This document shows, one piece after another, positions 57,904-64,000 of a stretch of 64,000 nucleotides of DNA (position 1 is the first letter of the stretch; each line of letters starts with the position of its first letter). Position numbers and translations under genes: made by a program. The stretch is from Hyphomicrobium sp. (lineage in GTDB: Bacteria > Pseudomonadota > Alphaproteobacteria > Rhizobiales > Hyphomicrobiaceae), in assembly GCA_022844105.1 (NCBI GenBank), contig JALHMJ010000001.1, positions 509,264 through 573,263 on the forward strand. Direction: 5' to 3'. The notes under the pieces are model-generated. The model was not told the origin of the DNA and ran no database searches. It was given only the letters and a program-made list of their open reading frames with translations.

Positions 57904-59193
57904 TCACTCCGCCGCTTCTTTATGGCCACTGTGGTAGGTGTCGATACGCTTTTCGATTTCGCCACGAAAATGCCGGATGAGGCCCTGCACCGGCCACGCC
58001 GCCGCATCACCCAGCGCGCAGATCGTGTGGCCTTCCACCTGCTTGGTGACGTCCAACAGCAGATCGATTTCGCGCTTTTCCGCGCGACCTTCTGCCATGC
58101 GTTCCAGGACGCGCCACATCCAACCCGTTCCTTCGCGGCATGGCGTGCACTGGCCGCAGCTCTCATGCTTGTAGAAATAAGAGATCCGGGCGATGGCGCG
58201 AACGACGTCGGTCGACTTGTCCATGACGATGATGGCGGCGGTGCCGAGACCCGATTTGACCTTGAGCAAGGCATCGAAGTCCATCGTCAGATCGTGACAC
58301 ATGTCCGCCGGGACCAGAGGAACCGACGAACCGCCAGGGATGACGGCCAGAAGATTGTCCCAGCCGCCGCGTACGCCGCCGGAATGCTCCTCAATCAGCT
58401 GGCGCAGTGGAATGCCCATTTCTTCTTCGACCACGCACGGCTTGTTCACATGACCGGAAATTTGGAACAGCTTGGTGCCGGCATTGTTTGGCTTGCCGAG
58501 TGAGGCAAACCAGGTCGCGCCGCGGCGCAGAATATCCGGCACTACGGCGATGCTCTCGACGTTGTTGATCGTCGTGGGAGCGCCGTAAAGACCGACGTTG
58601 GCGGGGAATGGAGGCTTGAGGCGCGGCTGGCCCTTCTTTCCTTCCAGGCTCTCCAGCAGGGCCGTTTCTTCGCCACAGATGTAGGCGCCGGCGCCGTGGT
58701 GGAGATAGAGTTCGAAATCCCAGCCGTGGATGTTGTTTTTGCCGATCAGCTTGGCGGCGTAGGCCTCATCGACCGCCCGCTGCAGGGCCTCGCGCTCGCG
58801 GATGTATTCACCGCGCAAGTAGATGTAACAGTTGTGAGCGCGCATGGCGTAGGAGGCGAGCAGCGCGCCTTCGATCAAAAGCTGGGGGTCGTGGCGCAGG
58901 ATCTCGCGGTCCTTGCAGGAGCCGGGCTCGGATTCATCGGCGTTTATGACGAGGTAGCTCGGACGCGGATCGGCCTTGGGCATGAACGACCACTTGAGAC
59001 CGGTGGGGAACCCAGCGCCGCCGCGACCACGCAGGCCCGATTGTTTCATCTCGTTGATGATCCAATCGTGACCCTGCTCGATGAGCAGTTTCGTGCCGTC
59101 CCATTGCCCGCGCCGCATCGCGGCCTTCAGACCTTGATCATGCAGGCCGTAAAGGTTTGTAAAAATGCGGTCGTGATCTGCGAGCATAGCCAT
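57904..59193 (-). CDS. nuoF: NADH-quinone oxidoreductase subunit F
   Basis: Binds NADH and FMN and cluster N3. 429 residues from the ATG at 59193 ([16 protein letters not shown]): FMN/NADH glycine loop [29 protein letters not shown], and [4Fe-4S] motif [16 protein letters not shown]. An ATG six bases on is an alternative. The open frame to 59856 lies in the other frame of nuoE. It begins eight bases after nuoE. Confidence 0.97.
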   Translation of the reverse strand: MAMLADHDRIFTNLYGLHDQGLKAAMRRGQWDGTKLLIEQGHDWIINEMKQSGLRGRGGAGFPTGLKWSFMPKADPRPSYLVINADESEPGSCKDREILRHDPQLLIEGALLASYAMRAHNCYIYLRGEYIREREALQRAVDEAYAAKLIGKNNIHGWDFELYLHHGAGAYICGEETALLESLEGKKGQPRLKPPFPANVGLYGAPTTINNVESIAVVPDILRRGATWFASLGKPNNAGTKLFQISGHVNKPCVVEEEMGIPLRQLIEEHSGGVRGGWDNLLAVIPGGSSVPLVPADMCHDLTMDFDALLKVKSGLGTAAIIVMDKSTDVVRAIARISYFYKHESCGQCTPCREGTGWMWRVLERMAEGRAEKREIDLLLDVTKQVEGHTICALGDAAAWPVQGLIRHFRGEIEKRIDTYHSGHKEAAE

Positions 59194-59201
59194 CGGGTGC
59201 T

Positions 59202-60146
59202 TTATTCCTTCGGGCCGTCCGTCGCGTCGGGTCTGGCTCCATAGGCCGTTGGACCTTTGACGCGCGCGAGTTGTGCGAGACTGGCCAGTTCGCCAGCCGA
59301 CATCGGTTTGCCGCTTGTGCTGCGGTCTTCCAGTTCCTTGACGAGCCCCGCGTTCGCCATCGCCGCCAGCGCGGCGGGATGCACAAAGGGTTGTGCTTGC
59401 GCCGGTGAAGCGGAAGCCGCGGGTGCGGCCGGAGCTGGAGGCGTCGATGGTGCCACGGGCGCGGCAGGCGTGGCAGGAGCCGCCCCGCCAGGAGCGGCGC
59501 TCAGACGCTTTTGCCATTTTCCAACGCGTGACCCGTCGAAGAGCGACGGGTCGGTCAAAGTTGTCGGCCCGCCTTCCGGGCACGATGCCGTGCGACCGAT
59601 CTGCGATCCGGGCGCGGGGGGCGAACCTTTGGCGAAGCCGTCGAGCAACGCTTCGAAGCCTTGCGGTGTCAGGTCTTCGTACGTGTCGGCGCCGATCTGG
59701 ACCATGGGGGCGTTGGCGCAACTGCCCAGGCACTCGACTTCTTCCCAGGAAAACGCGCCATCCGGTGAGACATGAAACGGATCGCTGGCAATCCGATTTT
59801 TGCAGACCTTGACCAGATCCCTGGCGCCGCGAAGCATGCACGGGGTCGTTCCGCAAACTTGGATGTGCGCTTTCGAGCCGATCGGGGCCAATTGGAACAT
59901 CGTGTAGAACGTCGCGATTTCAAGAACGCGGATGTGCGCCATGCCCAGCAGGTCCGCGACGACACGAATGGCCGGCTCCGTGATCCAGCCCCCGATTTGT
60001 TCCTGCGCACGCCAAAGGACGGGGATGACAGCTGATGCCTGCTTACCGGGCGGATAATTGGCCATCGTTGCATTGGCCCACGCCAGATTTTCGGGCGTGA
60101 AGGCGAATTGCGCCGGCTGATCGGGATGTAAGCGGCGAACGGCCAT
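59202..60146 (-). CDS. nuoE: NADH-quinone oxidoreductase subunit E, with C-terminal extension
   Basis: Carries the [2Fe-2S] cluster N1a. 314 residues from the ATG at 60146 (GGGAG seven bases upstream). Ligands are in [10 protein letters not shown] and CLGSCANAP. After the standard domain (about 1-165), a linker, an Ala/Pro-rich stretch (about 223-262) and a final helical segment (about 263-305, [17 protein letters not shown]) extend the protein well beyond the bacterial norm. C-terminal extensions of NuoE occur in Hyphomicrobiales; their role is not established. Confidence 0.95.
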   Translation of the reverse strand: MAVRRLHPDQPAQFAFTPENLAWANATMANYPPGKQASAVIPVLWRAQEQIGGWITEPAIRVVADLLGMAHIRVLEIATFYTMFQLAPIGSKAHIQVCGTTPCMLRGARDLVKVCKNRIASDPFHVSPDGAFSWEEVECLGSCANAPMVQIGADTYEDLTPQGFEALLDGFAKGSPPAPGSQIGRTASCPEGGPTTLTDPSLFDGSRVGKWQKRLSAAPGGAAPATPAAPVAPSTPPAPAAPAASASPAQAQPFVHPAALAAMANAGLVKELEDRSTSGKPMSAGELASLAQLARVKGPTAYGARPDATDGPKE

Positions 60147-60491
60147 GCGCGGCTCCCAGATGCGGCCTCCATACCGGCTTGCCGGGTCGGGGCCACGTCG
60201 ACACCCCACACCCGCTCGCCGACTATAGGCCCAGAATGCGGGGTCCGGCGTGTGGCTGATGCGCAGCAAAGCTACCGCCCGGTTCCGCGAGTGCGGAAAA
60301 TATTCCCCAACCCTCGAACCCCTTCGACGGTCCATGGTGTCAGTTACGGTGTTGGTGAATGCAAAGCAAGCGCGGATGGATAACCGAACGCAGAGTTGGC
60401 CGCGCCGCGATGTCGCGAGGCGGCTCCGTCCGATTGCCTAGGCGTGGCAACGCCCTATGAACACCGCACCGGCCGGGCACAGCGTGTTGAA
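60147..60491. other. Gap between orf119 and nuoE
   Basis: 345 bases with no supported gene, RNA or terminator. On the minus strand a lone TATAGT lies near 60222-60227, about 75 bases before nuoE, but no matching -35 is visible. It may hold a nuoE promoter. Confidence 0.3.
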
Positions 60492-60851
60492 TTACGTCCA
60501 GTACAGGAGCTTGTCGAAATCGCTGAACCACGTCAGCAGCAATAAACTCAGAGCAATGGGGGCAAGGAAAAGCGAAATCTGCGAGCCGACACGCAGGAAA
60601 CCGGTCCAGAACACGGCCAGCAGCACCCCGAACAGCAAAATGATCCAGCCGCCATCGTCGGGACCGCGCGCGGCGGCAAACATGAGACCGGCCAGGAATG
60701 CCGCAAGGCCGAGCACCACCGGGACCGCCGGCAGGTCGGCTTGCAGGGAGCCCATCGGCCAGCCATTGCGACGTGCAAAAAGCCGATACGTTGACAGCGA
60801 CAAGCCCCAGCCAAGCGCGGCGACCGCCAGCAAAAAACGTTCATCGATCAT
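60492..60851 (-). CDS. Unassigned membrane protein between nuoD and nuoE
   Basis: A 119-residue protein with four predicted transmembrane helices (about 6-22, 41-60, 69-84 and 91-109). GGGGGAG precedes the ATG at 60851 by seven bases; the frame to 60908 upstream is not hydrophobic. It is on the nuo strand but separated from nuoE by 345 bases. No family recognised. Confidence 0.7.
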   Translation of the reverse strand: MIDERFLLAVAALGWGLSLSTYRLFARRNGWPMGSLQADLPAVPVVLGLAAFLAGLMFAAARGPDDGGWIILLFGVLLAVFWTGFLRVGSQISLFLAPIALSLLLLTWFSDFDKLLYWT

Positions 60852-61027
60852 GACCACACTCCCCCGCTGCGACGACGACTGAATAGGCCGCCACAAGTTG
60901 CAGCTCAACCCTAGAGCTTAGCCGCGGTGCGGTCCAGCCCAGGTTCTGGTTGTGGCAAATTCGGGAGAGTGCGGCCAGACGCTCGTGATGGTGCGGTTAA
61001 GGACGAAGGGATCGCGTGGCACCGCAA

Positions 61028-61177
61028 TCAACTCCAACGGCTTTCGGAATCGCGCCGCCAGGCTTCGTGCTGCGTGCGGCGGCGCTTGCCGCGTACATTG
61101 ACGAGATAAAGGATGAACGCCCAAACGAGGAACGTGAGGGAAATGAAAAGGTCGGATTGAATGTCGAACTCAATCAT
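61028..61177 (-). CDS. Unassigned 49-residue membrane protein between nuoD and nuoE
   Basis: A 49-codon frame, ATG to TGA, with one convincing transmembrane helix (about 9-26, DLFISLTFLVWAFILYLV) and a very basic C-terminal tail (VRGKRRRTQHEAWRRDS), giving a typical single-pass topology with the tail in the cytoplasm. No good SD sequence is seen. Its hydrophobic-then-basic pattern and location next to orf119 in the nuo cluster argue for a real gene. No family recognised. Confidence 0.5.
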   Translation of the reverse strand: MIEFDIQSDLFISLTFLVWAFILYLVNVRGKRRRTQHEAWRRDSESRWS

Positions 61178-61332
61178 GGCGTGAGCCCGTCGCTGCGATT
61201 TCCCCTTTGCAATATCACAACGCGCGTGGCGACCGTGATCCGGATGCGGTTAGTATGAACGAGTTGTAAAAAATTGATTTGGCCGTCCTCAACAATGGCT
61301 CATCATAATTGCGATCGCCGCTGACTGCCTAG

Positions 61333-61476
61333 ATGCGCGCAATCCGTGCCGTCGCCGACAGCCTGAGCGGCATCCACGAGCGGGTCAAAGAGCACGAGGA
61401 GGTTCACTCTTGGATGGCGCAAACAGCACAACGCACCACCGGACAATGGCGAGCCATCGCGTTATGCCGGCGTTAG
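61333..61476 (+). CDS. Possible 47-residue small protein, convergent with nuoD
   Basis: An ATG-TAG frame of 47 codons on the plus strand, ending five bases before the end of nuoD. The product would be soluble and rich in His/Glu/Arg (GIHERVKEHEEVHSWM). No SD sequence and no family. It may be chance. Confidence 0.2.
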   Translation: MRAIRAVADSLSGIHERVKEHEEVHSWMAQTAQRTTGQWRAIALCRR

Positions 61477-61480
61477 CCCA

Positions 61481-62668
61481 TCACCGATCGATTTCGCCGA
61501 AGACGATATCGAGCGAGCCGAGGATGGCGGAGACGTCGGCCAGCATGTGGCCCCGGTTGATGTGATCCATCGCCGCCAGATGCGGAAAGCCCGGCGCACG
61601 GATCTTGCAGCGGTACGGCTTGTTCGAGCCGTCGGCGACAAGGTAGACCCCGAATTCGCCTTTCGGCGCTTCGACGGCGGCGTAGACCTCGCCGGCCGGC
61701 ACATGGAAGCCTTCGGTATAAAGCTTGAAATGATGGATCAGCGCTTCCATTGAACGCTTCATTTCACCGCGCTTGGGAGCGGCGACTTTCTTGTTGGCTG
61801 TCATGATCGGACCGTGGCCCTCCGCCCGCAGCTTGTCGCAGGCCTGCTTCATGATCTTCACGCTCTCGCGCATTTCAGCCATGCGGCAGAGATAGCGATC
61901 GTAGCAGTCGCCGTTCTTGCCAATCGGAATGTCGAAATCGAATTCAGAATAGCACTCGTAGGGCTGCGCCTTGCGCAAGTCCCAGGCCGCGCCCGAACCG
62001 CGGACCATGACGCCGGAGAAACCCCAATTGAAGGCTTCGTCCAGAGAAACAATGCCGATATCGACGTTGCGCTGCTTGAAAATGCGGTTGTCGGTGAGAA
62101 GGCCGTCGATGTCGTCGAGCGTTTTCAGGAACGGATCGCACCAGTCGAAGATGTCATCGATCAGTTCGGGCGGCAGATCCTGATGCACGCCGCCGATGCG
62201 GAAATATTTGGCGTGCATGCGCGATCCGGACGCCCGCTCGTAGAACGTCATCAGCTTTTCACGCTCTTCGAAGCCCCATAGCGGGGGGGTGAGCGCACCG
62301 ACATCCATCGCTTGCGTCGTGACGTTCAAAAGGTGCGACAGGTGGCGACCGATTTCGGAGTAAAGCACGCGGATCAATTGTGCCCGGCGCGGAACCTCGA
62401 TGCCGAGCAGCTTTTCGGCGGCGAGGCAAAAGGCGTGCTCCTGATTCATCGGCGCGACGTAGTCGAGACGATCGAAATACCCGATCGCCTGCGTGTAGGT
62501 CTTGGCCTCGATCAGCTTCTCGGTGCCGCGATGCAACAGGCCGACATGGGGATCGACGCGCTCGACAACTTCGCCATCGAGTTCGAGAACGAGGCGGAGT
62601 ACGCCATGCGCCGCGGGATGCTGCGGGCCGAAATTGATGTTGAACTGGCGGATTTCTGTTTCGGCCAT
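61481..62668 (-). CDS. nuoD: NADH-quinone oxidoreductase subunit D
   Basis: 49-kDa-type subunit that forms the quinone site. 395 residues: [22 protein letters not shown] start, [14 protein letters not shown], the [11 protein letters not shown] segment, [10 protein letters not shown], and the C-terminal [15 protein letters not shown]. It is a single NuoD, not a NuoCD fusion. NuoC is not directly upstream: a GFA-fold gene ends four bases before its ATG. Confidence 0.97.
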   Translation of the reverse strand: MAETEIRQFNINFGPQHPAAHGVLRLVLELDGEVVERVDPHVGLLHRGTEKLIEAKTYTQAIGYFDRLDYVAPMNQEHAFCLAAEKLLGIEVPRRAQLIRVLYSEIGRHLSHLLNVTTQAMDVGALTPPLWGFEEREKLMTFYERASGSRMHAKYFRIGGVHQDLPPELIDDIFDWCDPFLKTLDDIDGLLTDNRIFKQRNVDIGIVSLDEAFNWGFSGVMVRGSGAAWDLRKAQPYECYSEFDFDIPIGKNGDCYDRYLCRMAEMRESVKIMKQACDKLRAEGHGPIMTANKKVAAPKRGEMKRSMEALIHHFKLYTEGFHVPAGEVYAAVEAPKGEFGVYLVADGSNKPYRCKIRAPGFPHLAAMDHINRGHMLADVSAILGSLDIVFGEIDR

Positions 62669-62672
62669 ACGT

Positions 62673-63107
62673 TTACTCTTTGCCCGGCGACGATGCGATC
62701 ATCGCGAAGAATTCTGCTTCGGTCAGCTTAGCGGTTGCATTGGCAAAAGAGTATGCGTCAGGTTTCCTGTCGACGAAGATCTCGGTCGTGAGCGCCAGAC
62801 CCGAAAGATCATCCAGCGCTCCGGCGCTGACACCGAAATAGCCAACCGAGGGTGCACTATAAAAGAGGTGCGACCCGCATACCCGGCAAAAAAAGCGTTC
62901 GCCCCATTCGGATGACTTGTAGGTGGCGACATCCTCGCGCCCTTGGACGACGGGCTCACCTGCAGCCTTGATTGATAGTCCGGGTCCGCCACCCCAGTGC
63001 CGGCACATGCCGCAATGACAAGCGTCGATTTCAGCCTCTGCCGGCGTGAAAGTGAAACGAACGCTGCCACACAGGCAACGACCGCTGCGTTCGTGTTGCT
63101 GGCTCAA
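62673..63107 (-). CDS. GFA/CENP-V-fold zinc protein (second copy)
   Basis: 144 residues from a TTG start at 63107, which has AAGGAG seven bases upstream; the open frame to 63191 overlaps the previous gene and has no SD sequence. Zinc cysteines: C11 and C13 ([10 protein letters not shown]), C30, C32 and C35 (CHCGMC), and [11 protein letters not shown]. Substrate unknown. It ends four bases before nuoD and starts 22 bases after a thioesterase-like gene, so all three may be co-transcribed. Confidence 0.9.
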   Translation of the reverse strand: MSQQHERSGRCLCGSVRFTFTPAEAEIDACHCGMCRHWGGGPGLSIKAAGEPVVQGREDVATYKSSEWGERFFCRVCGSHLFYSAPSVGYFGVSAGALDDLSGLALTTEIFVDRKPDAYSFANATAKLTEAEFFAMIASSPGKE

Positions 63108-63129
63108 GCTCTCGCTCCTTCTTCGACCG

Positions 63130-63582
63130 CTAGCGTTTTTCGACCGCTGAAATCTCGCCAACCCTGGCACGCTTTGCCTTTTCGTTGACACGGGCGACGA
63201 AACGCTCCCAGGGCACGATCATGCGTTCGTGGCGGCCCTCGCCGATCTTTTCAAGCCCATCATGCGCCACCACCTCGAACGCGATACGCCGCCCGGACAC
63301 GCCCGTGCATGTCGCATCCACGGTGACGAGCTGGCCGGGCACCGTGGCAGCAATATGCGACACGTCGATATGTATCCCGAGACTGCCCTCGCCTGCGTCA
63401 ATGTGCGGTTCGAGCACTTTCATACAGGCCCATTCCATCAGCCCGACCATGAAGCCGGTCGCGAACACGGTCGGCATCACCTGGAAATCGTGCGCTTCGG
63501 GATAAAGATGCGGCACCGTCTTATTGGCTGGAACTTTGTATTCGAGGCGAGCTTTCGCACCGGGCTGTAGGGTGTCCCTCAT
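63130..63582 (-). CDS. Hot-dog thioesterase (FlK-like)
   Basis: A 150-residue protein of the hot-dog thioesterase group related to fluoroacetyl-CoA thioesterase FlK. PTVFATGFMVGLMEWACM and HIDVSHIAATVPGQ hold the family's catalytic Thr/Glu/His-type positions. The ATG at 63582 overlaps the TGA of the upstream gene (ATGA), which decides the start over the ATG at 63615. The substrate is an acyl-CoA by family and cannot be specified. Confidence 0.85.
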   Translation of the reverse strand: MRDTLQPGAKARLEYKVPANKTVPHLYPEAHDFQVMPTVFATGFMVGLMEWACMKVLEPHIDAGEGSLGIHIDVSHIAATVPGQLVTVDATCTGVSGRRIAFEVVAHDGLEKIGEGRHERMIVPWERFVARVNEKAKRARVGEISAVEKR

Positions 63583-64000
63583 GATTGTGTCTCGCCCGTT
63601 CGGGTGTCGTCGCATTTACTGGCGGCCTCACCCAACCGGCCATTGGCAATGAGGCCGATGCTGACGTTGTAGAACGACACGATGGATTCGCCGCCCTCCG
63701 CCGTCCCGCATGCGAACTGCTTGGCGACCTTGGAAAACGGAAAACACCAGTCGCCGTTGTCGAACCTGATGCCGATTTCGTCACGCTCATGCACATCCCA
63801 CGCGCCGCCGGCCGCCTTGATCACGGCTTCGCCCAGGTAGGAGCCAAGCACCGAAACGAGGCTGGATACGGCGTCGGGATCATCGAGGCGCCGGCGCTGG
63901 CGCTCGATATAGCCGTCGACCCAGGCAACCGATTCGGGTCCATAGCCGAATTCGTGGCCCGCAATCGGGCCCAGTTCGTGGAGAACGAGCGCCGCGTTGC
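63579..64000 (-). CDS. Hypothetical protein (5' end beyond window)
   Basis: The frame is open from the right edge to TGA at 63579-63581; no start is visible inside the window that looks real (a GTG at 63851 is internal to a continuous coding-like sequence). The visible 139 residues begin NAALVLHELGPIAGHEFGYG and include LGSYLGEAVIKAAGGAWDVH and DWCFPFSKVAKQF. This looks like a small globular protein of a DUF3806-like type, but I am not certain of the family. It is coupled by ATGA to the thioesterase gene. Confidence 0.6.
   Translation of the reverse strand, partial: NAALVLHELGPIAGHEFGYGPESVAWVDGYIERQRRRLDDPDAVSSLVSVLGSYLGEAVIKAAGGAWDVHERDEIGIRFDNGDWCFPFSKVAKQFACGTAEGGESIVSFYNVSIGLIANGRLGEAASKCDDTRTGETQS

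Noticed and set aside
1-64000. CRISPR arrays, tRNA/rRNA genes, prophage or transposase genes
   Set aside because: I looked for regular spaced repeats, tRNA folds, and integrase or transposase motifs and found none. The only repeats of interest are the palindromic elements in dnaE and in the nuoF-nuoG gap.

Overview
The window is a GC-rich, almost entirely coding piece of an alphaproteobacterial chromosome, most likely from the order Hyphomicrobiales (Rhizobiales). The evidence is gene content and order: cckA-recA-alaS; an unbroken chain dnaE-rpsB-tsf-pyrH-frr-uppS-cdsA-dxr-rseP-bamA-lpxD-fabZ-lpxA-lpxI-lpxB; and nuo genes followed by nuoN-birA-rnj-mce-DUF1467-proS-lolC-lolD. I cannot name the family or genus. 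I see no tRNA, rRNA, CRISPR, phage or insertion sequence.

Layout. 1-5158: a truncated secreted protein, alaS and recA (minus strand), with a recA promoter that carries a LexA-like box, then a small membrane protein. 5176-7779: cckA, the cell-cycle hybrid kinase. 7780-18705: a mixed region with a lone FliO-like protein, a large MscS channel, a DksA variant, a MoxR ATPase, a GFA-fold protein, a KamA/EpmB radical-SAM enzyme, a cytoplasmic molybdopterin oxidoreductase and a DJ-1/PfpI protein. 18695-34296: the envelope and translation block (lipid A, BamA, RseP, isoprenoid and phospholipid precursors, ribosome recycling, UMP kinase, EF-Ts, S2). 34502-43246: dnaE, a secreted esterase, lolD, lolC and proS. 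43474-47709: a secreted hypothetical, DUF1467, methylmalonyl-CoA epimerase, RNase J and biotin ligase. 47713-62668: respiratory complex I genes in the order D-E-F-G-H-I-J-K-L-M-N (transcribed leftward). 62673-64000: a GFA protein, a hot-dog thioesterase and a truncated hypothetical.

Most genes are ordinary and syntenic. The unusual points are: (1) a 115-bp nested palindromic element inserted in frame inside dnaE, adding about 38 residues, with a related palindrome between nuoF and nuoG; (2) four unassigned small membrane proteins embedded in the complex I cluster, two of them joined to nuo genes by 4-base stop/start overlaps; (3) nuoA, nuoB and nuoC not found next to nuoD, whose upstream neighbours are a thioesterase/GFA cassette; (4) an archaeal/eukaryote-type ProRS that has lost its zinc cysteines, in the usual proS position; (5) an LpxI carrying a C-terminal extension that looks like a degenerate copy of its own catalytic half; (6) a FliO-like gene with no flagellar neighbours and a MoxR gene with no VWA partner.

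Start sites were chosen by family alignment from memory, Shine-Dalgarno (SD) sequence and gene overlaps. Several differ from the longest open frame, and this is stated where it matters.
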